From Strigamia acuminata (Eukaryota > Arthropoda > Chilopoda > Geophilomorpha > Linotaeniidae), in assembly GCA_949358305.1 (NCBI GenBank), contig OX442322.1, positions 496,001-560,000 of the forward strand: 64,000 nucleotides of DNA, written 5' to 3'. The position numbers and the translations under genes are program-made. Shown in pieces: positions 10,825 to 20,301 of the stretch. Each line of letters opens with the position of its first letter. Position 1 is the stretch's first letter. The notes under the pieces were generated by a model. The model saw nothing but the letters and a program-made list of their open reading frames with translations, was not told the DNA's origin and did no database searches.

Positions 10825-12414
10825 TGTGACGATTACCTTCTGGAGATAGCAATTGCTAAACTAAAGTGTGAACTATCTGTGTGAAAATGTAAAATATGCA
10901 AACCTGATGTTTTCTCAAAACATATAACATTTATTCCGGTTTGAACCTTATATAAATACTATGCCTACAAGTGGCTAAAATGACGAGAAGTTAAACTATA
11001 CAGTTGTTTGGCAAAAGCCCTGAAATAATATCATTTGAAGGCTTCAGTCATGCAATAAGAATTTGTAACGGTCTTATTGCTGTGACGTAAAAGATGTCAT
11101 CTATGAATGGCTTTGGCTTCTAAATGGTCCGGGGTTTGGTTCTAAAAGGCGTGTAAATGGTTAGGCTGGGTGGGTTATATCCGAGAGGTGCGGTTGACTT
11201 TTCTGTATCGTCACACACATCGCATCGCAGATAATTGTTGTAATCAATAATTACCGCGAGATGTAACAATGTGAGAATAAATATTCATATTAATTCTATG
11301 GAATTAATCATGATATTTTAGAGTCACAAACTTAACTAAAACTATGAAAATAAGTAAAATATATTAAAATAGCGCCGAGCTATTTTTTGCCCCGAGTGCA
11401 ATCAACATCTAAGTTAGACTTAAATGTTCCGTCAAACCAATAACGAATTGAATCGAAATATCTCGCAGGAAAGGTTATCCATCGCCGGGAAATTACTCCA
11501 CTCGGTCCTGGCTGGCGGGAGAGTAACCGGGAAATTACTCCGCGTCGATTACTCTGATAATGCGTCTGTGAAATATAAATACTCCACTCTAGATTCTACA
11601 TTACCAATGCGTCTGTGAATTTTACTCCACTCTAGATTCTGCACTCTACAACGGAATGTTGGCATGAAGCTGGAGGGAGTGCGTCTGTGGGTTGTACCCC
11701 ACTCTAGATACTACACTTAAATGTGTCTGTGAATTACTCACTCTAGTTACAACATTTCTACAACGGAATGTTGGCATGAAGAGGCGGGCAGTGTGTCTGT
11801 GAGTCTTCTACCCACTCTAGATACTTACACTAAATACAAAGTATTTCTACAACGGATTGTCGGAACGCAGAGAAGTATAATATGTGCTCAAGTAATATCA
11901 GTATCAAACAAAAACAGAACAAGAGCGAGCTATATCCGTTTTGCAGGGGGATATATACTCGGTGAGGAGAATAGCTGTTCAGTGATCCAATGGGATCACT
12001 GGGCAGTCAAATCCATCCAATCCTAGGTCATAGGAAGTGGATACTCAGGACATAGTCTTCTACTAGGTCCAAAACAGGAACTGGATACGCAGGACACATT
12101 TTGGATTAAGTCCCTTTGACTATAATCCAAAAGGAGTCCAACTCACAGTGGGTGATGGGGGGTGACTTCACCAGGTGTAGAGTTTGCACATAATTCAATA
12201 GAATTATGTGACAAATAAATCAACTAGCATTTGAACATCCAAAAGTATTTAAAAGTGTCTAAAGTTGCAGTGGAATAAAATATAAATAGTAATTTATATT
12301 TTATTCACTCAAAAATTGTCGAAATTTGAATTTACCGCTAAAACGCATCAGCGCCATCTATTGGTGAAGTAATCGTCCTATACTAACAAAGTGCATGACA
12401 GTGTAACCGTCACA
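10825..12414 (-). repeat. 3' LTR of element B (1590 bp)
   Basis: Begins TGTGACGATTACC and ends CCGTCACA, a 7-bp inverted terminal repeat. It equals 23223-24812 at a constant offset of 12,398. Short open frames inside (for example from 11424 and 11793) occur identically in both copies because the LTRs are identical, and are not taken as genes. Confidence 0.93.
11561..11821. repeat. Iterated motif array in the B LTR
   Basis: CCACTCTAGA or close variants occur five times (11584, 11627, 11699, 11738, 11812), alternating with five copies of G(C/T)GTCTGTG(A/G) (11561, 11609, 11681, 11723, 11793). GGAATGTTGGCATGAAG occurs twice. The spacing is irregular, so this looks like a cluster of binding sites and not a simple satellite. 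The other LTR has the same array near 23959-24219. Confidence 0.7.
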
Positions 12415-12424
12415 AGTCCCCCTT
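12415..12424 (-). other. Polypurine tract of element B
   Basis: The element strand reads AAGGGGGACT directly against the 3' LTR. Confidence 0.75.
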
Positions 12425-13070
12425 AAATATATGTTAATACCTGTATTAACATACTATTTATTCCGAATATCTTGAGGATCAAGACCACACTGTCATCTAG
12501 GGGACTCGAGCTGTAATCCTTGGTAAGCAAAAACCTTTATTTTATATCTTAATAGTATAAATAAAGAGTATTTCTTAATCAAATGCTTCAAAAAATATTT
12601 ATTAAGGTTATAAAACTTTCAATTATCAATAATAGCTTCCATCTCTCTTTACAGGTGGACTTACAACTGCATCAAGAAAAGGCGATAACTTAAACTAACA
12701 TCAAACTCTTGTACCAAACAAATGATTAATAAAATTTAACAATTATTTTCACAAAACTTAACTTCTCACTGGAAATATAATGATTTGCAAAATAACACTT
12801 TACACGTTAAAATTCAAGTATTAAAATTAGTATTCATTTAAACAAACTCACATTGACTCGTAATCAAATTTTAACAAAATTGTTAATTTAAATATTAAAG
12901 ATCTTTGAATTATTCACAAAAACGGCATAAAATACACCTGAACCTGACTAAATCTTTGTTTCAACTCGGGTCAAGAAATGGAGATGGAGAAAATGGACTC
13001 GTTACTTCTGGTCTTGCCTTAAAAGGGAAGATATCGGGAAAGTAACGGATCCCGACATCGTTGACGCTTT
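12425..13070 (-). other. 3' non-coding region of element B
   Basis: About 650 bp of AT-rich sequence between the ORF3 stop and the polypurine tract. No gene seen. Confidence 0.5.
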
Positions 13071-14714
13071 CTAGTCCAACTCTTCATCCTCAATAAATCC
13101 TTCCATGGATGTAACAACTTCCGAGACGGCTGCGGGTGGAGAATTAAGTTGAATAGCTACCAATTCCGGTACTACATCTGTCTCAACGTCATGGGCCAGG
13201 GGATTCAGGAGCATTCTGTGTTGTTCCTCGGTGAATACTTCCAGGGGATCAGGCCCTCCTAACGGAATGGTGTTAGCGCTGGTTGGCTCGGAGAAAACCA
13301 AGTGATGGTCGGGTAAGCCGGAGTGCCATCCCTCACGAATCAACGGGTGTGCTGCTGCTGAGACCTGTTGCAAAATCTTACACCAAATAAAAGAGCGAGT
13401 TTGAAAAGATTCCGGCCGGGATGGATGGAAAATCCATTGGATCACGGCCAGTGGCACGCTCAAATCTGGAATTCGGTCGTTTGAAATCGACACACTAATA
13501 CGCTTAGCTGCTTCCAATAAAATTGGGAAATAATGTTCCACTTCCGCCTTAGTTTGCTCCGTGAGCGACATGTCTGGTCTCGGCATATATGGGTGGACCA
13601 GTAAAATAACCGGTTCAGCAGCGTGGCTTGCTTCTGGGAGCGGGATAGTCGCTACAATCATGTTGTTAGTCGACGTTCCCTCTGGAGAAGCGGCGGCTTG
13701 TGGACCAGAATCGGATGCAACCGGCGGAGAATCAGACGCAATAACTGACGTTGGAAGGTTTTCTGCCGAGGCAACTGGAGTTCCATCAATCGCAGGGGTG
13801 GGAGTTTCCGGCTCGCGTTGTGGCTCCGTAAATCCTCCTCGTGGAGTCGAGGTGCTGGACATTTGTGCCGGGTCTACATAAATAGCCTGCTCCGGGCCCT
13901 GGTGGATGAGGCCACATTCGCGACACATCGCCCAATTGCGTGCTGTCGGCGTACTTAGCCCCTTGACGATAAATGGAAGAATTTCTTCATTCCACATGCT
14001 GGATATGGCAACGCGCTTACCACCGTGACAGTTCACGCAGACTACGGCGTGAATGCCGGATAACAAGGACGACAACCATCCGCATCCTGCGCACAATGGG
14101 CAGAACATCAGCTTCGACTTTGGCATGATGTTAGTCCCCAAGGCGGCAGCTTCCATATCTCGAAATACGTGTTCTCTTCGCTGCTTCCGGTAACTTGGCA
14201 AATTTAGCTCCGATATCGAACGAGCTTGCGATGTTGGGCGGGTCAGCGCTTCGGATGAAGATGCCAACGTGGACTTGGTGGGTCCTTTGGATTTGCCAGT
14301 CTTGCCTCGACTAGCGGTATCACGCGGATTTCGTGGTCGGGCAAACTGCCTGCTGGTAGCTGGAGGCGGAGCTTCTTCAACCGATTCTTCTTCTTGTGAG
14401 AAGTCATCTTGGCGCCGTCTCCTCGAGGCAGAACGGGAGTATTGTGACGAGTCGTCAGAAAAATCCCAATTCGGCGCATCATAGGTTACAACACGCTGAC
14501 TAGCTTGACGGCCTCTGGAAGGACGCGAGTCGGTCGGGCTAACACCCATGGCGGTCCTAATTCGTGGCGGTACGAGATCCGGGTTATCACGGGCCCAGTT
14601 GGCGACGAGCTCGGGGTCAGAGGAGGGATTAACAAAGCGATAATCCGTCTCTTCCGATTCTTCTGGATCCCAATGCACGTACTGTCGCTTGCTAGCACGA
14701 CCTCGGCGACTCAT
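13071..14714 (-). CDS. ORF3 of element B: zinc-ribbon protein of unknown function
   Basis: 547 residues from the ATG at 14714. The N-terminal 190 residues are basic, serine/arginine-rich and probably disordered. A cysteine domain follows: C205, C208, C211 (CPLCAGCGW), C226, C229 (CVNCHGGK), C264, C267 (CRECG), then YVDP with D281. ORF3 of C has the same eight positions with exactly equal spacing. After a proline/serine-rich linker comes a helical C-terminal block (about 375-470) with MPRPDM and REGWHSGLP, which loosely resembles the C-terminal block of ORF3 in A. The end is acidic. No signal peptide or membrane segment. A 3' splice-site-like TTTTCTTGAAG ends five bases before the ATG, so a spliced mRNA is plausible. 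Function unknown. Confidence 0.75.
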   Translation of the reverse strand: MSRRGRASKRQYVHWDPEESEETDYRFVNPSSDPELVANWARDNPDLVPPRIRTAMGVSPTDSRPSRGRQASQRVVTYDAPNWDFSDDSSQYSRSASRRRRQDDFSQEEESVEEAPPPATSRQFARPRNPRDTASRGKTGKSKGPTKSTLASSSEALTRPTSQARSISELNLPSYRKQRREHVFRDMEAAALGTNIMPKSKLMFCPLCAGCGWLSSLLSGIHAVVCVNCHGGKRVAISSMWNEEILPFIVKGLSTPTARNWAMCRECGLIHQGPEQAIYVDPAQMSSTSTPRGGFTEPQREPETPTPAIDGTPVASAENLPTSVIASDSPPVASDSGPQAAASPEGTSTNNMIVATIPLPEASHAAEPVILLVHPYMPRPDMSLTEQTKAEVEHYFPILLEAAKRISVSISNDRIPDLSVPLAVIQWIFHPSRPESFQTRSFIWCKILQQVSAAAHPLIREGWHSGLPDHHLVFSEPTSANTIPLGGPDPLEVFTEEQHRMLLNPLAHDVETDVVPELVAIQLNSPPAAVSEVVTSMEGFIEDEELD

Positions 14715-16020
14715 TGCATCTTCAAGAAAATATAAATTTTATTTGAGAACATGAATCAACCGTCGGAAATTAATTTAATTTCAAATTAAATTAATTGTCG
14801 ACCAACAACTGGATTAATTTCATAATTAATTCTTAAGTTCCCTTGTTAGCGTGTTTCCTCCATTTGTCGAATAATTATTAAGATTAATAATTATTCTCGA
14901 CTTGGCATATAATTTCATTTTATCGTTTAACACAATATCGCTGATAAAATATTCAAATTAGTGTTTATTTAATGAAATAAACCTAATTTTTGTATCTACA
15001 CGACATAATAACTAAAAAACATATAAAAATATTAAAAAAAAATATTTTTGTAAGTGTTTTTTAGCATCCGACAATAGTCATTTTACATGGTTTTAATTGT
15101 ACGAATAATTCCACAATTCGTCCGAGTAAATAATTTACTACCGACATCTGGTGGCGTTTGCCCCTATCATACACGTGACTTGTTAACCCATGTCTGCTCA
15201 CCAATTTCCAAGGAACTTAAGAGATATTTTATCTTTCAAAAAATAAACACTTACTAACTAGGTGTAGTCCTAGAAGGGTATACTTGGCTAGTTTAATGTC
15301 TAGCTTCACGTATTTGCGAGGGCTGCTCGGTTCCGGCGATGTTGGCCGATAAAAACGTTGTGCGGCGCGTGCGAATTCTAAGTCCGCCGTAATGAACGCT
15401 TAACCAAAATAAATGTTGTCAATTAATGTCAAAATATTATAAATTTTGACAAAATATTGCTTAAATATTTACCGGGAATTCACTTAGTGAGTTCGTGAAA
15501 GGCTTACTCGCGATTTTGTCCACGAGATGGTTTCGATAATCAGCGTCGTGTCGATAATTTCTGAATTTGAACTGATATTTGTCAAATGAAAAAATCAGTA
15601 AAATAAACGATAAGTGTTCAAAATCATCTAGATTTTAACTCACTAAATTTCAGCGAAAATCCGTTAAAGCGTCGAAGGGTCGAGAATAATCCTTGATTTC
15701 AGTCCAGTACAAAACTTGGCGAACAAGTGAGTGATAATCTCAAACCAGGGGTTAAGGGGAGTTTCGAGGAGTAATTTGATTGGTTTGTAATTACTCATCT
15801 CGAAGTTTCTATTAACCCAAAGGGGGAAACACAGTTTCAAGTAAATGTTTACACGTAGATTAATTTGAATACAATCAGCTTGTGTAAAAAATAACTCAAA
15901 CATTTGTTAAATTTTATCCACATCAAAAAAAAATGTTTTTAATTAATAAAATTTAACAATTCTTCGTGAATATGATTGGAAATATTTATTTAAAATAAAA
16001 TATTTTCAATATATTGTGTC
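14715..16020 (-). other. Non-coding region between pol and ORF3 of B
   Basis: About 1.3 kb, very AT-rich, with small palindromes (for example around 14775-14800). By position it should hold the ORF3 promoter or intron, but I found no CRE/CCAAT arrangement or start exon like those of A and D. A GTAAGT on the minus strand (15254-15249) is one possible donor. No gene seen. Confidence 0.45.
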
Positions 16021-19000
16021 CTAACCCAACTTGACTTGTTTTAGACAATTTACGAGTTGTACAAAATCGGTCACGTATTTTGTGTTCGGCTTGGGTCTAC
16101 GTTTAGACTGTCGAACGGGAGATGGAAATCTTTTCCTCTTTTTGGATGAATTTTGAGGAGTTTCGTCCTCTTTAGAAGAAATCTGAGAAGTTTCCTCCTC
16201 TTTCTCTTCAACTAAATCCTCTGTTTCCATGGACACAGGTTCATTTATTAATTCTGAAGAATTAATAACCTGACCTGCCATCCAATCTGGAGTCGGGTGT
16301 GATTCGTTGGTACCGACTTTCTGATCTAATGTCCATTCCTCAATCGGGTAACTTGGGATATAAGGCATTAAATCCTGTATGTTGATCGCTTTTGCTTTCG
16401 TGTTATCAGAAAGCTTACGTAGTGTGTAGGAACCTCCGCCGAGAACAGCCGTAATTTCCCAAGGTCCATCACGTTTCTCAGCGAATCCTGCCGAAATCCC
16501 TTTATCTTTATTTGATAAAATATGTGTGGCTTTCCACACGAGATCTCCTTTGGCAAATTGACAAATATAATATTTGTCTTTATGTAGTCGATCATGCTTT
16601 TCGTAATTCGATTGAATTTTCCGATGCATTTCGCTGTGTGCACGTCTAATTACGTCTAAAATACTATAGACATAAGCTTCGGGATTCTCTTTGTCGAATT
16701 TGATGGCGTGTTTAGTAATACGCGGGTCAAATGGCAAAGGGACGATTCTTCCCGTATTAAGAATCATCGGTGAACAATTTGTTGCCTCGGACTTAGCGGT
16801 GCGCATCGCAAAGGCAAAAGAATTTAAATATTTTGGCCAGTGGGAGTGAATGTCCGAGTATAAAGCTAACATCATTTTTAAAGTCCTGTTAGCCCGCTCT
16901 GTAATATTAGCGGCAGCGTGATATGGGCTAATGTGAGCAATATCTACGTGATTTTTTCGACAAAAATCATTAAATATTGTTGACACGAATTGTTTGCCGT
17001 TGTCGGAGATTATCTTTTTTGGATATCCCCAACGGTGGAAAACTTCGCTCATTTTATTAACGATGCATTCACTTGATGCAGTCGCTAGTGGGAAGACTTC
17101 AATCCATTTTGTACAATTATCAATGATTACTAAAATCCATTTTAATTGTGAACGACCGGCTGGCTTTGGTCCCATCAGGTCAATGCTTATTGTCTCCCAC
17201 GGGTTGGTCATGTTGTGGGGTGTATAGCTTGCCCGATGCTTTTGGTGTTGGCTAGGTTTGTATTGTTGGCAATGAGTGCAACTGCGAACGTAGTTTCGAG
17301 TGTCTTTGCTCATTCTAGGCCAGAAATACATCTGTTTTGCTCTATCTAGGGTTTTGCTCATGCCAGCGTGTCCTGTAAGTGGGTGGCCATGGCATGCGAA
17401 TAATGCACGTCTCACGAGAGAGCGTGGAATTACCGCCTTAAACCCGTTGCCAGAGTCGTTTAACTCTTCCTCATCGGTCGGAGCAAAATAAATTAGCATA
17501 ACACCTTTATTTTCTTCCGGTTCGTCGAGAGTGTAGCCACGAATCGCGTTTAACCAATGTTTATCCGTGACACGATTTTTTAATTTTTCGTCTCCTTTTA
17601 GGTAAACAAGGATTTTACTACATGCTGGATCTTTAAGCTGCGCTTCGATAATTTCGTCTCGCGTCGGCGGAACTACTTTTAGGATATCTGTTAGCGCAGT
17701 GTGTACATTTTCGTGATTACAATTGTGGACATCTATATGTCTGCAATTTTCTCTTGTACATCCTTCTTCCTCCCCCTTTTCTCCAGAATCATGAAATCTA
17801 ACTGGATTATATGATTCTGAGAAAAAGTCTAAACTAAGGCCAACATTTGTAAGAAAATGTTTGCGCTCAGTTTCCGTCACTTGTAAAGATGCACACCTGT
17901 TTCCATTCCAAGTTGGATAGAAATGGGTGATCTCCTCTGGTTCGATATAATCATAATCCGGAGTGTCTAGTGCAGACAGTGGAGCGCGTGATAATGCGTC
18001 CGCTACTTGGTTCATTGCGCCGCGTCTAAAAATAATTTTAAACGCGCCACATTGTATTTTGACGGCCCAACGACCAAACCTTCCGGATGGTTCCGGCGTA
18101 CTCATCAACCAGCTAAGGGCTTTAGCATCGGACTCGAGAGTGAAAGTCGTGTATTCTATATATGGGCGAAATCTCTCGATTGCCCATACAACGGCCAAAC
18201 ACTCCAATTCCGGCGTAGAATACCTTACTTCGGCCCCGTGCAACACTCGACTGGCGTACGCGACTGCCTTTGGAACCATGATTAATTTCTGTTTCTTTTC
18301 ACAGAATAACTCGACATCTTGGCAGAGTACTGCACCTAAGCCTGAATGAGAAGCATCTGTCAAAATGACAAAAGGCTTATTCATATCTGGCATGTGGAGA
18401 AGGGCCTGGTCCTTGTCACACAAAATATCTTTGATAGTTTCGAATGCAGTTGTTTGTGGATCATCCCACACAAACTTTGCTTGATCATGCATAATATTGG
18501 TCAATGGACGAGCAATATTTGCGATGTTAGGAATAAATTTTCGGAAAAAATTCGCAAGTCCTACAAATCTTTGAATGTCTTTAGAGCAAGTCGGTTTGGG
18601 AAAATTCCTTACAGCCGAGACTTTGTCAGGGTCTGGAAGAAGAGATCCCTCCGAAATTAAATGGCCTAACAATCGTAATGATGTTCGACCAAATTTTGAC
18701 TTGTCTTTATTGATAGTTAGATTCGCGGCATCCAACTTCTCAAGTACGTCTTTAATATGTAATAAATGATTTTCCCATGTGTCGGAAAAAATAATTATAT
18801 CGTCTAAATAGACCAGAGCATGTTTATATAAAGAGTCACCCAATACGGTAGTCATGAGGTGTTGAAAAGAACTAGGTGCATTACAAAGACCAAATGGCAA
18901 TCTCTTGAATTGAAATTTGCCTTTTGGGGTGTAAAAAGCAGTTTTGCTCTTATCCTCCTCCTCCATTTCCATTTGATGATAACCTTTAGTTAAATCAATG

Positions 19001-20301
19001 GATGTAAAGTACTTGGCCTGATTAGTATGGTGAATTAATAGGTCAATACTTGGCATTTGAATTGCATCAACTTCTGTGATCGCATTCAACCAGCGGTAGT
19101 CGATACATAATCGATACTTCCCGCCGGGTTTAGCCACTATGACGGGGTGACTTATATAAGGGCCAGTGGCAGGTTCGATCAACCCATCGGCCTCCAACTC
19201 CTCGACCAATTCCGTCATAATCGCCTTCTTGGCCGGATTGTACATTCTATATGGCTGGTGTTTCCAAGTAGCACCAGGTTTAAACTTGATGCTGTGCTTG
19301 GCCACCTTCGTACAGCCCAGTTGGTCTCGAAATACGTTTTTTAATTGTACAAGAACGTTTACGAGTAACTGTTTTTCTTCCGCCGAACTGTTGCAGCCTT
19401 CGACGAGTTTTTCTGCCCAGTCCGGTGAAGTGGGAGTTCCTTCACCTTGGAGACCCAAAGTCTTAATGCTTGCTAAGCAACAGTTAAGTTCAGTGGTCTC
19501 GTACGGGGCTGTCCATCCGGGCATGTCATCACAGGTGAACACTGCTCGTCGGGGATTAGGGTTTATCCCCGTTCTACGCATAAAATTGTGACCCAAAATT
19601 AACCCACATACATTCTTGTGTAGAATTATGAAGGTCATAGGTGTAACTCTCCTTTTATCGGCCCATTTGACACAAAGACAAACTTGACCGATAGGTCGGT
19701 GATCTATTCCGACCGCGCAGACACGCATTCCCCGGGGACATTCTTGTATGAATTCCACCGGAATTTCCGTGTTTGAGAGGAGTTGTACTCCAATAAAACA
19801 TTGGGTGGCTCCAGAGTCCATTAGTGCGTTGTAATCCAAACCTCCAATTTGGACATTCATACGCGGATCATCTTTGCCACCATTAATTAATTTGCTATTG
19901 CAAAGTTTGCCAAGCAATACTTTTCGTTCTTTCTTGTTCCATTTTTCAAGTTTAAGAAGTTTTCTTAACTTGAAAACCTTGGGTACAAGCGGTTTCTTGG
20001 GTGCATTCCAGCTTCCACTGAAAATACTCAAATTTTCTAGTTGGTCTGTCATGACTTTTAAATTTTCATCGACACCGCCACTAGAGCTGCTAGTCTTTCG
20101 ACAGACAGGTACTGCTTCGTAAGAAATGACCAACGATGGTGGTTTATTCTTCGAATCATCGACATAAGGTACTGTGAGATGACTAGGCTTATGTCTTAAT
20201 TTAAATTCATCTTTTCGTAAAAATAAATCATTTGACAATTCCGAGAAAGGAAACAACTCTTTAAGCGGGGGTTGGGCAACTTGAACAACCCCCTGAATCA
20301 G
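16021..20301 (-). CDS. pol: Gypsy pol polyprotein of element B
   Basis: Continuous frame of 1426 codons from the frameshift site. It is expressed as a gag-pol fusion, since no good start codon lies at the beginning. Counting from the first conventional position (20256): protease MDSGAT with D147; RT with TSIDL (D421) and YLDD (483-486); RNase H with TDASH (D634), ELECL (E685), D710 and ADALSR (D753); integrase zinc site with H958, H963, C993, C996; integrase core D1026, D1085, E1120; a GPW version of the GPY/F motif; and a basic tail (KKRKR, SKRRPKPN) that could act as a nuclear localisation signal. All catalytic residues are present. It copies the RNA genome and integrates the DNA. Confidence 0.93.
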   Translation of the reverse strand: MIQGVVQVAQPPLKELFPFSELSNDLFLRKDEFKLRHKPSHLTVPYVDDSKNKPPSLVISYEAVPVCRKTSSSSGGVDENLKVMTDQLENLSIFSGSWNAPKKPLVPKVFKLRKLLKLEKWNKKERKVLLGKLCNSKLINGGKDDPRMNVQIGGLDYNALMDSGATQCFIGVQLLSNTEIPVEFIQECPRGMRVCAVGIDHRPIGQVCLCVKWADKRRVTPMTFIILHKNVCGLILGHNFMRRTGINPNPRRAVFTCDDMPGWTAPYETTELNCCLASIKTLGLQGEGTPTSPDWAEKLVEGCNSSAEEKQLLVNVLVQLKNVFRDQLGCTKVAKHSIKFKPGATWKHQPYRMYNPAKKAIMTELVEELEADGLIEPATGPYISHPVIVAKPGGKYRLCIDYRWLNAITEVDAIQMPSIDLLIHHTNQAKYFTSIDLTKGYHQMEMEEEDKSKTAFYTPKGKFQFKRLPFGLCNAPSSFQHLMTTVLGDSLYKHALVYLDDIIIFSDTWENHLLHIKDVLEKLDAANLTINKDKSKFGRTSLRLLGHLISEGSLLPDPDKVSAVRNFPKPTCSKDIQRFVGLANFFRKFIPNIANIARPLTNIMHDQAKFVWDDPQTTAFETIKDILCDKDQALLHMPDMNKPFVILTDASHSGLGAVLCQDVELFCEKKQKLIMVPKAVAYASRVLHGAEVRYSTPELECLAVVWAIERFRPYIEYTTFTLESDAKALSWLMSTPEPSGRFGRWAVKIQCGAFKIIFRRGAMNQVADALSRAPLSALDTPDYDYIEPEEITHFYPTWNGNRCASLQVTETERKHFLTNVGLSLDFFSESYNPVRFHDSGEKGEEEGCTRENCRHIDVHNCNHENVHTALTDILKVVPPTRDEIIEAQLKDPACSKILVYLKGDEKLKNRVTDKHWLNAIRGYTLDEPEENKGVMLIYFAPTDEEELNDSGNGFKAVIPRSLVRRALFACHGHPLTGHAGMSKTLDRAKQMYFWPRMSKDTRNYVRSCTHCQQYKPSQHQKHRASYTPHNMTNPWETISIDLMGPKPAGRSQLKWILVIIDNCTKWIEVFPLATASSECIVNKMSEVFHRWGYPKKIISDNGKQFVSTIFNDFCRKNHVDIAHISPYHAAANITERANRTLKMMLALYSDIHSHWPKYLNSFAFAMRTAKSEATNCSPMILNTGRIVPLPFDPRITKHAIKFDKENPEAYVYSILDVIRRAHSEMHRKIQSNYEKHDRLHKDKYYICQFAKGDLVWKATHILSNKDKGISAGFAEKRDGPWEITAVLGGGSYTLRKLSDNTKAKAINIQDLMPYIPSYPIEEWTLDQKVGTNESHPTPDWMAGQVINSSELINEPVSMETEDLVEEKEEETSQISSKEDETPQNSSKKRKRFPSPVRQSKRRPKPNTKYVTDFVQLVNCLKQVKLG

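Noticed and set aside
11424-12026. Two small plus-strand frames repeated at 23822-24424
   Set aside because: Repeated only because the LTRs are identical; no domain, and opposite to the element's direction.
13071-14714. ORF3 as a retroviral-type envelope
   Set aside because: Position fits, but there is no signal peptide, cleavage site, fusion peptide or membrane anchor in any of the four copies.
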